Program-made: the position numbers and the translations under genes
The notes under the pieces: generated by a model
What the model was told of the DNA's origin: nothing
Database searches by the model: none
The model's input: the letters and a program-made list of their open reading frames with translations, nothing else
Assembly: GCA_944391375.1 (NCBI GenBank)
Contig: CALXTJ010000001.1
Coordinates: forward strand, 1 to 49,728
DNA from: an uncultured Alphaproteobacteria bacterium
Lineage (GTDB): Bacteria > Pseudomonadota > Alphaproteobacteria > RF32 > CAG-239
Direction of reading: 5' to 3'
Length of the DNA stretch: 49,728 bases
Shown here: in pieces, positions 33,910 to 41,993 of the stretch
How positions within the stretch are numbered: position 1 is the stretch's first letter
Layout of the letters: each line of letters begins with the position of its first letter

Positions 33910-33935
33910 CGGGAAAGGGGCTCGCCCCTTTCCCG
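33910..33935 (+). other. Strong intercistronic hairpin without T-tract after the first pilin gene
   Basis: CGGGAAAGGGG (33910-33920) pairs perfectly with CCCCTTTCCCG (33925-33935) around a CTCG loop: 11 bp, mostly G-C. No T-tract follows, so it is not a standard terminator. It ends about 21 bp before the next pilin ATG. A 3' stability or processing element is the likely role. Confidence 0.7.
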
Positions 33936-33955
33936 AGTAACGGAGAAAAGTAAAA

Positions 33956-34327
33956 ATGTCGGACATAAAATTTAAAAAAGTGTTGAATGCCAAAAAGTAT
34001 GTGCTTGCGGGTTTATTGTGTTTTGCACTTTCTTCAATTTTATGTGTGGGCAATTCATATGCGGTTTTTGAAAATTTAACTAACACCGGTTGGGAAGTTT
34101 TCGGAGGAATGCGCCAAATTATATTCGGAGCGGCAGGTTTCGGAATCATAGCCATTGCCATCGGTAGTTTTTTTGGGGCTCTTAACTGGAAATGGCTCAG
34201 TGCCATTATAATCGGTTTGGTAGTTATAGCCTTAACGGTCAGTTTGGTAAAATATCTGGTGGCAGGTACCGGAGCCGATGTAAGCATAAGCGGGATATCT
34301 GACACTTTAATCAATGCCGAGGATTAG
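33956..34327 (+). CDS. virB2: VirB2-like T4SS pilin, copy 2
   Basis: This encodes 123 residues. The signal peptide probably ends GNSYA (about 36). The mature part has FGGMRQIIFGAAGFGIIAIAI and a second helix with LSAIIIGLVVIALTVSL, matching copy 1 in layout. The C-terminus ends in a short acidic tail (about 105-123). It lies between the hairpin and copy 3 and is clearly diverged from both neighbours, so it is an old paralogue rather than a recent duplication. It may be a minor or alternative pilin. Confidence 0.75.
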   Translation: MSDIKFKKVLNAKKYVLAGLLCFALSSILCVGNSYAVFENLTNTGWEVFGGMRQIIFGAAGFGIIAIAIGSFFGALNWKWLSAIIIGLVVIALTVSLVKYLVAGTGADVSISGISDTLINAED

Positions 34328-34352
34328 TTCCTAAGGTCAAAGGGAGGTTAAT

Positions 34353-35408
34353 ATGAAAAAATATTTGAAACATATTCGCATATTGGCATTTTTCCTTTTG
34401 ATGGCAGCCGTTTTAGCTCCGAGTACGGTATGGGCGGCCGAAGGTAATATTTTTACCATTATATCCAATAAAATGATAACCACCTTGCAAGATGTCCGCA
34501 AGATTGTATACGTTATTGCCGGTTTCGGCTTGATAATGTTTGCGGTTTTGGCCATTTTTAACAAAATCAGTTTCAAACATTTAGCTTATATTATGATAGG
34601 TTTGTCGCTGTTGGCGGTAATGATGCCGTTTATCAATTATTTCAGCGGAGCCAATCTGCAGGATGATGAGTATAGTTACGGTAATTTTATATCCGGGGGA
34701 GATGCTTCCATTGTCGGCAGTGATGTTTCGGACACGGAAATTTGCCAAGGACAGGATTGTCCCGGACAAATTGAAGGTATTGACAGCGATGATCTGATAA
34801 TGGATGAAATAAACACCGGTCAAGGGAACAATCTTCCTGACATCAGCACTGATTGGGATTCCAACGGTTGTCGCTGGAACAACGGGAAACGGGAATGTTG
34901 CGACGGAAAAATTAAAAAGGGTGTGTGCAAAGGGACCATGAGTTTTCAGGATATTTTGCAAACCGGTAAGGACATTATCAATGCCGGTAAAGGTGCAATT
35001 AATGCCGTTGAATACGGCATGTCAACCATAGATGCCGTAAAAGAAGGTATCCAGGATATTAACGATATTATTTCCGGCGACGGTACTTTATGGGATAAAA
35101 TGGGTAACTTGGCATCATCCATAGGCTCATCCATAGACGAAATATCGTCCGGTACTAATGCGGCTCTGGGAAGTCTTGGAGGTAGTCTTGGTAATGTTGG
35201 TTCGGCCGGTGATCGTATAGCCGGTGACAACAGCGTATCAGATTCGCTTTCCGGCACCCAAGACTTTATTGACGGAGCTCAGGATACGGTGGGAGATATT
35301 TCCGGAGGTATTCAAGACGGAGTTGATACGACTAAAGATATTTACGGTATGGGCAATGATGTTCGCGGTATGGGCAATCGTGTCGGCAACTGGTTTGACG
35401 GTAACTAA
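34353..35408 (+). CDS. VirB2-like pilin fused to a long Cys- and Gly-rich exported domain
   Basis: This encodes 351 residues. Residues 1-110 are VirB2-like: a signal peptide ending VWA, then VRKIVYVIAGFGLIMFAVLAIFNK and the AYIMIGLSLLAVMMPFINYF helix. Residues about 115-351 have no counterpart in the other copies: a Cys-rich part (ICQGQDCPGQ, then GCRWNNGKRECCDGK and GVCKG, six Cys) and a Gly/Ser/Asp-rich part with amphipathic segments such as DIINAGKGAINAVEYGMSTI. A surface-displayed or tip role is an inference. AGGGAGG precedes the ATG. Confidence 0.7.
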   Translation: MKKYLKHIRILAFFLLMAAVLAPSTVWAAEGNIFTIISNKMITTLQDVRKIVYVIAGFGLIMFAVLAIFNKISFKHLAYIMIGLSLLAVMMPFINYFSGANLQDDEYSYGNFISGGDASIVGSDVSDTEICQGQDCPGQIEGIDSDDLIMDEINTGQGNNLPDISTDWDSNGCRWNNGKRECCDGKIKKGVCKGTMSFQDILQTGKDIINAGKGAINAVEYGMSTIDAVKEGIQDINDIISGDGTLWDKMGNLASSIGSSIDEISSGTNAALGSLGGSLGNVGSAGDRIAGDNSVSDSLSGTQDFIDGAQDTVGDISGGIQDGVDTTKDIYGMGNDVRGMGNRVGNWFDGN

Positions 35409-35470
35409 GATTATAAATGTTAATATGCTGAAAAGTATGCGGCAAAGAGTGGATTAGTTGTTAAAATCGG

Positions 35471-35499
35471 TTGACGACAGTTAAATACGGTTACAAAAT
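35471..35499 (+). promoter_or_regulatory. Possible internal promoter before virB3
   Basis: TTGACG (35471-35476), 17 bp, CAAAAT (35494-35499), 24 bp before the virB3 ATG, within a 115-bp gap between the pilin genes and virB3. It would let the machinery genes be expressed separately from the pilins. Confidence 0.35.
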
Positions 35500-35523
35500 A
35501 ATAAAAATTATTAAGAGGTAAAA

Positions 35524-35814
35524 ATGCAGGATATGATATTAAAAGCAGTAGCACAGCCTCCCAAAATATTTTGGGGGCCGGTGTTGCCCGTGGCTTTAAA
35601 TGTAGGATTACAGTTTCCTTTTATGTTTATGGCAATCGGTTTGGGCGATGTCAATCCGCTTTTGTTTATCTTCAGTATAGTATTGGTCCATGGTGCGGTA
35701 GTTTTGGCCGGGGTCAGAGAGCCCCATCTTTCGGCCATGATACAGGCTTTTGGTCAAACCAATAAAGTTTCACAAAATTTATATGCAGAGAAGGGGAATA
35801 AATTTGAGCCCTGA
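35524..35814 (+). CDS. virB3: VirB3-like inner-membrane protein
   Basis: This encodes 96 residues. Two adjacent membrane helices (about 15-55, with GPVLPVALNVGLQFPFMFMA and LLFIFSIVLVHGAVVLAG) are followed by REPHLSAMIQAFGQ, which matches the VirB3 pattern of a conserved (D/E)PH after the helices. AAGAGG precedes the ATG. It sits directly before virB4, the usual order, and its end overlaps the likely virB4 start. Confidence 0.8.
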   Translation: MQDMILKAVAQPPKIFWGPVLPVALNVGLQFPFMFMAIGLGDVNPLLFIFSIVLVHGAVVLAGVREPHLSAMIQAFGQTNKVSQNLYAEKGNKFEP

Positions 35815-38236
35815 TTTTGATTTTTTTAAGTTATTTGTTGAAGGTCTCAGCAATTTTGAAATTGTTGTGACCGTAATCGGTTTTGTTTCGGCGGCAGCGT
35901 TTGCGGTGTTGCTTTCCAGTAAGTTTGGCTCCTGGGTTTTACCGCAGCCGCGGGAATCCCGTGTGTCGGATTTTTTGCCGTTTGCCGAATTGATGGAAGA
36001 CGGTATGACCATCCGCTGTACCAACGGTTCCTATGCCAGGGTGTTTCGGATTACGGGTATGGATTTGGGCTCGGCAACGCCGGAAAAAGTTTATTCCATG
36101 ATGGAGGCTCGTAAATCATGGATAGATAATTTGTCCGATTTGCAAATTGTGTGCCGAGTAATAACTATTCGCGACAGGTCGGCATTGGATGAAGAAAAGG
36201 GCAATTTTCATAACGAATTATTAGCTAAAATATCTAAAGTGTGGGCCGATAACATGAACCGTATTTACAGCAACAAGCATTACATAGTGTTGTCGGTTGT
36301 AGATAGAAAAGATGCCTTAAAAGATTTAAATTATGCTTCTCAATCTTTAATTGCCACATTGGGAGAATATGGTGTTACGCAAATGTACGAAGCAGAGGAC
36401 AGTGCGGCAACGGATAGTCCACTGTATGTATTTTGCCGCTTGTGCAGTCCGGTTTCAAATCCGGAGCCTAAAGTAAGGAATGCCAAAGGTCCGGAATTAA
36501 ACGAGATGCTTACCTCTGATCATATACACTTTACCAGAGAGCAAGGTATTATCCGCTTTTTTTCCGGAGAAAAAGAGTTATACGAAATAGCCATGGGCAT
36601 CAGAACTACCGGCGATTATATGGATGAAAGTATGATAGTTTCGTTACTGTCTATAGATTGTGAGATGGTTTTATTACATAATGTTCGTCCGATTTTTAAG
36701 CCTCAGGCTCGTATGATACTGATACAACAACAAAGAATGGCGGCTTTGACCAGTTTTTCTCCGGAGGTGGTTAATCAATACAGCCAAGCATTGGCAACCA
36801 TAGAAGACAGTGATGCCGATTATCAGGCTTTAACCGAATATTCCATGACTATTATAATCAAAGGAAAAAGTAAGGAAGAACTAGATTTCGGTGAGAGCGA
36901 AGTGCAAAGAATTTGCAGAACTTACGGAGTTACGCCGGTTCGTGAAGGTTGGGTGGCACAAGCTACTTTCTTTAGTCAATTTCCGACTTATGATACATAT
37001 CCCAGGACTTACCGCTATTTATCAAGGATAGTAGCGTTGGCAATTTGCTTTGACAAGCCTGCGGAAGGTTTTAATAAGAGCGACTGGGGGCCGGGAGCAA
37101 TTACGGTATTTAAGACCATATCGGGTTCGGCGTATCGTTTTCAATTCCATGTTTCTGCCGAAGAATCGGCAGTGGCACACTGCTGTATTATCGGTCCGAC
37201 CGGACAAGGTAAAACCACTTTACTGACCTTTTTAGCCGGACAGGCAATGCGTCATGGCGATTTAAAAGTGTTTTTCTTTGATCGTCACCGCGGTGCGGAA
37301 ATTTTTACTCGTTCAATCGGCGGGGCTTATGTAGGCTTTGACGGCGATAATAAAAATGTGTCGCTTAATCCGTTTGATGCGAAAAACACTTCCACCAACC
37401 GGGCCTTTTTGCGAAGATGGATGAAGTCTATTGCCATGGCTGATGACGCTTTATCGGAACGAGAAGTGGCTCGTGCCGTAACTACGGCGTTTGATTATCT
37501 GCGTCCGGAAGAAAGAGTTATGAAAAATTTATACAAAAGCTGCTTTTCACCGACCGGTACCATGCGTAGAGAATTATATCGTTGGGTAAACCCCGATCAA
37601 TACGGTAATATTTTCAATGCCGAAAACGATAGTTTGGATTTAAAGTCAAAAAGGTTTATGGCTTTTGATTTTACGCATATTTTTGAGGATGAAACTTTAG
37701 CTCCGGCGGTTATCAGCTATATTATGCACCGTATTCAGTCCGAAACCGGAGAGACCGGTGTTCCTTCATTGATTATGATTGATGAAACGGCCCCGATGTT
37801 AAAACACCCGATGTTCAGAGACTATTTTATTATCGGTTTACAGGAAGGTCGTAAAAAAAGACAAGCTTATTTATGTGCGTTTCAACAGCCCAACATCATT
37901 GACAAGTTAGGTGTCGGCGAAGTTATTCGCGGACAATGTCAAACGGTAATCTTTTTCAGAAATCCGCAAGCCATGATGGAAGATTATGCAAACTGGAATT
38001 TAACGCAGAGCGAACTTGATTTTGTGTTTGGTAAAACTTACCGAGATTTTCCCTATGCAATTTTGCTTTCTCGTCCGGCTACGGGAGAATCCGTAATATT
38101 GGATGTTAATTTGGGAGCTTTGGGACCGTATCTTAAGCTCTATAATTCCGGCCGTAAAAATGTGCTGTTGGTTGAAGAGCTGATTAAAGAATACGGTGAG
38201 GATAATTTTGTTACAAAATATTTAAATATGGCCTGA
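35804..38236 (+). CDS. virB4: VirB4 family T4SS ATPase
   Basis: This encodes 810 residues from a TTG at 35804 with AGAAGGGG 6 bp upstream; an ATG at 35783 without a site is the alternative. An N-terminal hydrophobic stretch (about 14-36) is followed by the VirB4/CagE N-domain (FLPFAELMEDGMTIRCTNG). The P-loop is GPTGQGKTT (about 464-472), then FFFDRHRGAEIFTRSIGGAY, and Walker B LIMIDETAP (Asp-Glu at about 660-661). Length and motifs fit VirB4 rather than the longer DotO/TraU. It should energise pilus assembly and secretion. Confidence 0.93.
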   Translation: MSPDFDFFKLFVEGLSNFEIVVTVIGFVSAAAFAVLLSSKFGSWVLPQPRESRVSDFLPFAELMEDGMTIRCTNGSYARVFRITGMDLGSATPEKVYSMMEARKSWIDNLSDLQIVCRVITIRDRSALDEEKGNFHNELLAKISKVWADNMNRIYSNKHYIVLSVVDRKDALKDLNYASQSLIATLGEYGVTQMYEAEDSAATDSPLYVFCRLCSPVSNPEPKVRNAKGPELNEMLTSDHIHFTREQGIIRFFSGEKELYEIAMGIRTTGDYMDESMIVSLLSIDCEMVLLHNVRPIFKPQARMILIQQQRMAALTSFSPEVVNQYSQALATIEDSDADYQALTEYSMTIIIKGKSKEELDFGESEVQRICRTYGVTPVREGWVAQATFFSQFPTYDTYPRTYRYLSRIVALAICFDKPAEGFNKSDWGPGAITVFKTISGSAYRFQFHVSAEESAVAHCCIIGPTGQGKTTLLTFLAGQAMRHGDLKVFFFDRHRGAEIFTRSIGGAYVGFDGDNKNVSLNPFDAKNTSTNRAFLRRWMKSIAMADDALSEREVARAVTTAFDYLRPEERVMKNLYKSCFSPTGTMRRELYRWVNPDQYGNIFNAENDSLDLKSKRFMAFDFTHIFEDETLAPAVISYIMHRIQSETGETGVPSLIMIDETAPMLKHPMFRDYFIIGLQEGRKKRQAYLCAFQQPNIIDKLGVGEVIRGQCQTVIFFRNPQAMMEDYANWNLTQSELDFVFGKTYRDFPYAILLSRPATGESVILDVNLGALGPYLKLYNSGRKNVLLVEELIKEYGEDNFVTKYLNMA

Positions 38237-38310
38237 TAACATAAAAAATATTTTTATTTTGAAGTGGTTTATGCTACATTTAAACTATATGAACAGAGTG
38301 GGAGGACGGC

Positions 38311-40104
38311 ATGAAACAAGCAATAAGCATTAAACTTTTAGGGGCAGCTTTATTGTTGGCCTTAAGTCCCGTTAATTCCGCACACGCTTTTTTCCCCACA
38401 TTTGATACAACGGAAATTGTAAACACCATTTCTACATACACAACTCAGGTTCAAAATGTGTCATCATCGGTTCAATCGGCTTTATCCGTTGATAAAATCA
38501 AACAGGCTATGGGCGATGCGGTAGGCTCAATATCAAAATTTACCAATTTAAAAGAAAAGAAGGAAAAGCTGCAAAAAAAGCTTGAAAAACAAAGGAGGCG
38601 TTTAGAACGTTTGGCTGAACTTCGTCAAAAATGGGAAGATGCTAAATCGCAGATTCAAGATGTGGCAGATGCTGTAGAAGATGCCTATGACGAGACTAAA
38701 GAAGCCGTAGAAGATGCTTATGATGCCGGAAAAGATTTATACGATGAAGGTAAAGATATGTATGACGATGCGGCAGATTTGTACAATCAGGGTTCAGATT
38801 TAGCAAATGATTTGTTTGGTAACAACGGAGGAGGTTCTCAGGATAATGGTGACGGCTATCAGAACAATAACAACAGTGGTTACCAGAGCAATAACAATAG
38901 TGGTTACCAAAACAATAACAGCGGTGGCTATCAGAACAATAACAACAGTGGTTACCAAAACAATAACAGCGGCGGCTATCAGAACAATAACAACAGTGGT
39001 TACCAGTATAATGATAGCGGGAACAACAGCGGATTTCAAAATAATAGTGGAAGCGGTTACGAAGAGACTGAAACCGGATTTTTCGCAAACAGTACGGCTA
39101 ATTCCGATAAAGATGTTTCCGGTAATGAGGTACAAGGGGTAGAAAGCTATCAGGAAGGGGCGTCAAATTCCGTGGTGGATGTAAATAATAATCAAAGCGT
39201 GGAAGCTTCTTCGGTTAATGAGCTTTCATCCGCTCCTTCAGCGGTCCAATCAGGGGCAACGGCTACGGAAGCAACAACAGATGTTGCCCGCCGCCCGTTT
39301 AAGAAAAGCACAGATACAAGTGCACAACAAAGCAGTGCGGCAACGGCGGAATCTGCGGCCTCCAAGGCTCCGGTTTCTGCGGTAGAGGCAAGCGGTGCGG
39401 CAACGGCGGAATCTGCGGCCTCCAAGGCTCCGGTTTCTGCGGTAGAGGCAAGCAGTGCGGCAACGGCGGAATCTGCGGCTTCCAAGGCTCCGGTTTCTGC
39501 GGTAGAGGCAAGCAGTGCGGCAACAGCGGAATCTGCGGCCTCCAAGGCTTCGGCAACCACAACTGATAAAGCTTCAGCCAATTATTCATTTTCATATATA
39601 AGCAGGAACTCTTTGGCTTATGCTCAATTGCAATCCACATTTAAAACCGGAACCAATAATGACGGAAAGTTTATATATTCTGATATTATTGCCAACAAAT
39701 GCGGTATGAATTTTGATGAAATCAGTGAAGAAAAGGTTGCCGAATGTGTTAAGATATGGGTATTGGGTATGAATGATGCCAATGCGGAAACGGCAGCGGA
39801 GTGGAAAGATTTATATAAAAATGCTTTGCATGATCATGTTGCCTCGGATGTCAATAAGGCATTGGAACAGAAAAATTATTCGGCAAATTTTGATACAGAA
39901 ATAGCCGATGATTTGGAAAACAAAGCCGATGCTCTGACTAACGAAAGGGAGGAGGTTTCATTTTCCGGTCAGGTTAGTCAGGTAAATCAAGAAATTATTA
40001 TCCGCTTGATGGAAGCCCAAACCGGACAGGTAGTAACGGAATCTTTATCGGCGGTAAATTCTTTGGAACGAGACTATTATGATGAGGCAGATGATGAAGA
40101 ATAA
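38311..40104 (+). CDS. Exported coiled-coil protein with two blocks of tandem repeats (VirB5/TrbJ slot)
   Basis: This encodes 597 residues. The signal peptide ends AHAFFP; the mature start TFDTTEIVNTISTYTTQVQN resembles TrbJ/VirB5 starts only loosely. A Lys/Glu-rich coiled coil (about 75-165) follows, then Asn/Gly/Tyr repeats (8-residue unit GYQNNNNS, about 182-237), a Ser/Glu/Val linker, four copies of a 20-residue Ala/Ser-rich repeat (about 341-413), and a C-terminal helical domain with a Cys pair (NKCGMN, AECVKI). GGGAGGA precedes the ATG. Repeats can change length in frame. Surface or tip exposure is inferred; no family is certain. Confidence 0.65.
   Translation: MKQAISIKLLGAALLLALSPVNSAHAFFPTFDTTEIVNTISTYTTQVQNVSSSVQSALSVDKIKQAMGDAVGSISKFTNLKEKKEKLQKKLEKQRRRLERLAELRQKWEDAKSQIQDVADAVEDAYDETKEAVEDAYDAGKDLYDEGKDMYDDAADLYNQGSDLANDLFGNNGGGSQDNGDGYQNNNNSGYQSNNNSGYQNNNSGGYQNNNNSGYQNNNSGGYQNNNNSGYQYNDSGNNSGFQNNSGSGYEETETGFFANSTANSDKDVSGNEVQGVESYQEGASNSVVDVNNNQSVEASSVNELSSAPSAVQSGATATEATTDVARRPFKKSTDTSAQQSSAATAESAASKAPVSAVEASGAATAESAASKAPVSAVEASSAATAESAASKAPVSAVEASSAATAESAASKASATTTDKASANYSFSYISRNSLAYAQLQSTFKTGTNNDGKFIYSDIIANKCGMNFDEISEEKVAECVKIWVLGMNDANAETAAEWKDLYKNALHDHVASDVNKALEQKNYSANFDTEIADDLENKADALTNEREEVSFSGQVSQVNQEIIIRLMEAQTGQVVTESLSAVNSLERDYYDEADDEE
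38854..39021 (+). repeat. Seven in-frame 24-bp tandem repeats (GYQNNN-type)
   Basis: Seven consecutive 24-bp units begin at 38854, 38878, 38902, 38926, 38950, 38974 and 38998, each coding GYQ followed by Asn/Ser/Gly. Units at 38926 and 38974 are identical to the first, and an alternating pattern suggests a 48-bp higher-order unit. The last unit is diverged. Being a multiple of three, copy-number change keeps the frame. Confidence 0.9.
39331..39549 (+). repeat. 60-bp near-identical tandem repeats (3.65 copies)
   Basis: Units start at 39331, 39391, 39451 and 39511 (the last stops after about 39 bp). They differ at a few bases only, and each encodes an Ala/Ser/Glu-rich 20-residue unit (S-A-A-T-A-E-S-A-A-S-K-A-P-V-S-A-V-E-A-S). 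The near-identity at DNA level implies recent duplication or homogenisation. Confidence 0.93.
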
Positions 40105-40762
40105 AATAGGTTTTATTTTATATTCCGCATTATTCTGTTTTGCGGCAGTTTCACCGGTCAGTGCCGATATAGAATTGGTAAGTCCGGCATTAAAGGGAGG
40201 CATAACCAAAGTACAGGCGGTGGTAAAACAAGGCCAAGATGTTGTGGAAGCCGGAAATAAGTTAAAAGATGCTACGGTTCAGGGGTTTCAGGGTATAAAG
40301 GACAATATTGAGGAAATTGTTGATTTTGCTACTAATCCGACGGAGCTGGTTAAAACAACGGTAATGGGAGCAATGTCAGATAAAGTAGACGGCTCTGCCA
40401 ATGAGGATGAAGGTATAGATAATGTAAAAGAAACCTACAATCGTGTTTTCGGAGCGGAAAACAACATAACTCAAGCCAAAAAACTCAAAGCGGCCATCAA
40501 TAAAGAGCAAGCCGAAAGCATGGCCAGACTTTACGCCAGGTCATTGATTTTAAGACAAGAACTGGCAGAAGAAAAAGACAAAATGCCGTCATTGGATACT
40601 ATAGACGATGCTTTTGAAGCCAATAATGAAGTTATGATAAGATCATTACGAAGATGGAACAAAATTTTGGAAATGCAGGCACACATTAACCATTATAAGA
40701 ACACCATATCCGTGCAAAATTTTGTAAATGAAGAGGAGGAAGACGGCAATGAAGCTAATTAA
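40094..40762 (+). CDS. Exported helical protein of the T4SS operon (unknown family)
   Basis: This encodes 222 residues from the ATG at 40094, with GAGG 6 bp upstream; ATGs at 40079, 40082 and 40091 are alternatives. The signal peptide ends SPVSA. The mature protein is almost entirely helical and charged, with the segment AESMARLYARSLILRQELAE and a C-terminal WNKILEMQAHINHYKN. Its C-terminal half resembles in style the end of the next protein, so the two may be related VirB5/TrbJ-like subunits. It overlaps the previous gene by 11 bp and the next by 14 bp. Confidence 0.65.
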   Translation: MKNKIGFILYSALFCFAAVSPVSADIELVSPALKGGITKVQAVVKQGQDVVEAGNKLKDATVQGFQGIKDNIEEIVDFATNPTELVKTTVMGAMSDKVDGSANEDEGIDNVKETYNRVFGAENNITQAKKLKAAINKEQAESMARLYARSLILRQELAEEKDKMPSLDTIDDAFEANNEVMIRSLRRWNKILEMQAHINHYKNTISVQNFVNEEEEDGNEAN

Positions 40763-41981
40763 AGTCGTAATTTTTGCCCTCTTTATGAGTGTGCTGTCAA
40801 GCAATGCACAGGCCAGTTTAAAGACTGATATTTCAGCTTTTGCAGGAAGGGTTTCATCCACCATCAATAACACGGTTGAAAACATTAAAGTCAAAATCAA
40901 TACGGCGGCTCAAAAGGTACAAGAGTGGTATACGGGCTCTAAAATCAAGAGCACCATAGAAACCGTAAAAGCCTTAAAAGAAGATGTCTTAACAGCCGCA
41001 TCAACCGTTCAGGACGAATATCAGGAGACCATGGACAATTTTGATGAAATCGGAGATTCGGCAACCGATGCATATGAACGGGAAATGGAAGATTTTCAAA
41101 ATTCGCAGACCGGACAGACCGTTGAATTGTCCCAACAACTAGATGATGTTAATAAGCAAATAGATGCTCGTAAGGAAGTTTTGCTGGCCGAGGTTAATGC
41201 CAAAAATGAAGCTGCCCAGGAAAATTTAGCTATTTTACAGTCTATGTACGAGGCCACAACGGATGAGGACGGAAAAGCACAATTAGCATCACAAATAGAA
41301 AGTGTTCAAAACGAAATTTCCCAATACGGAGAATACAGCAAACAAATAGAGGAAGGTAAAGGGGAATATTTGGAACAAGACAGCGAATATTCCAAACTAC
41401 AAGCCGAAAAGGAAGAACTGGTCATGCAGTTGGCGGAATTATCGGCGGATGTAGGCAGCGATGCACTTGATAAATTCGGCGATGCTTTTACCAATCAGAG
41501 CGATGCCGAACGCAGTGAAGAATACAATAAAGTTATAAGCGAGAATTTTTTATTGCGCGAGGAAGCAGAAACTGCGGAAAGTGTGGCCCGCATTACGCAA
41601 CATCGTCAGGAAGTGTTAATTAAAGACATTGCCCATGCCTTTTATGCGGCGGCAACCCTTAAATTACAACTTGATGCCGATTTGGAAAGAGTAGAGCGTA
41701 AAAAAGATAACATGGCTTCGGTAGATTACAAAATAACCGCGGTTAATTTGCTTATAGACCAAAGAATAGAAGACATCAATATACTGTATAATTATACCAA
41801 TTTAATGATAGCCGACTTGCGTTTAAAAACCTCGCAAAATATGTTCCGTCAGGATTATCGGTTAAAGACATACGGTAAAGACCCGGCAGTTTTAAATTTG
41901 GATAACTATATTTTTACCAAGGAAGATGTTCCTACCGATGAGGGGCAAACAAGTTTTCTGGACAGTGTAACCGGAGAGTAG
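40749..41981 (+). CDS. Exported coiled-coil protein of the T4SS operon (possible VirB5/TrbJ relative)
   Basis: This encodes 410 residues. The ATG at 40749 has GAGGAGGAAG upstream, and the signal peptide ends NAQA. The mature protein is helical: a coiled coil (about 115-245), then a C-terminal helical bundle with LIKDIAHAFYAAATLKLQLDAD and LLIDQRIEDINILYNYTN. The C-terminal pattern is compatible with TrbJ/VirB5-type minor pilins, which have two long helices, but this is weak. It starts inside the preceding gene and ends 12 bp before the giant gene. Confidence 0.6.
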   Translation: MKLIKVVIFALFMSVLSSNAQASLKTDISAFAGRVSSTINNTVENIKVKINTAAQKVQEWYTGSKIKSTIETVKALKEDVLTAASTVQDEYQETMDNFDEIGDSATDAYEREMEDFQNSQTGQTVELSQQLDDVNKQIDARKEVLLAEVNAKNEAAQENLAILQSMYEATTDEDGKAQLASQIESVQNEISQYGEYSKQIEEGKGEYLEQDSEYSKLQAEKEELVMQLAELSADVGSDALDKFGDAFTNQSDAERSEEYNKVISENFLLREEAETAESVARITQHRQEVLIKDIAHAFYAAATLKLQLDADLERVERKKDNMASVDYKITAVNLLIDQRIEDINILYNYTNLMIADLRLKTSQNMFRQDYRLKTYGKDPAVLNLDNYIFTKEDVPTDEGQTSFLDSVTGE

Positions 41982-41993
41982 GGGGATAAGATA

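Noticed and set aside
38696..39135. Minus-strand and alternative-frame ORFs rich in Cys/Tyr or Val/Ile
   Set aside because: They are shadows of the Asn/Gly/Tyr repeat DNA in other frames.
38854..39549. Regularly spaced short repeats resembling a CRISPR array
   Set aside because: The repeats are directly tandem with no unique spacers, keep a reading frame and lie inside a gene; no cas genes are present.
39192..39640. Minus-strand ORFs rich in Ala or Pro
   Set aside because: Their repeats mirror the 60-bp coding repeats of the plus-strand gene, which has a signal peptide and ribosome site.
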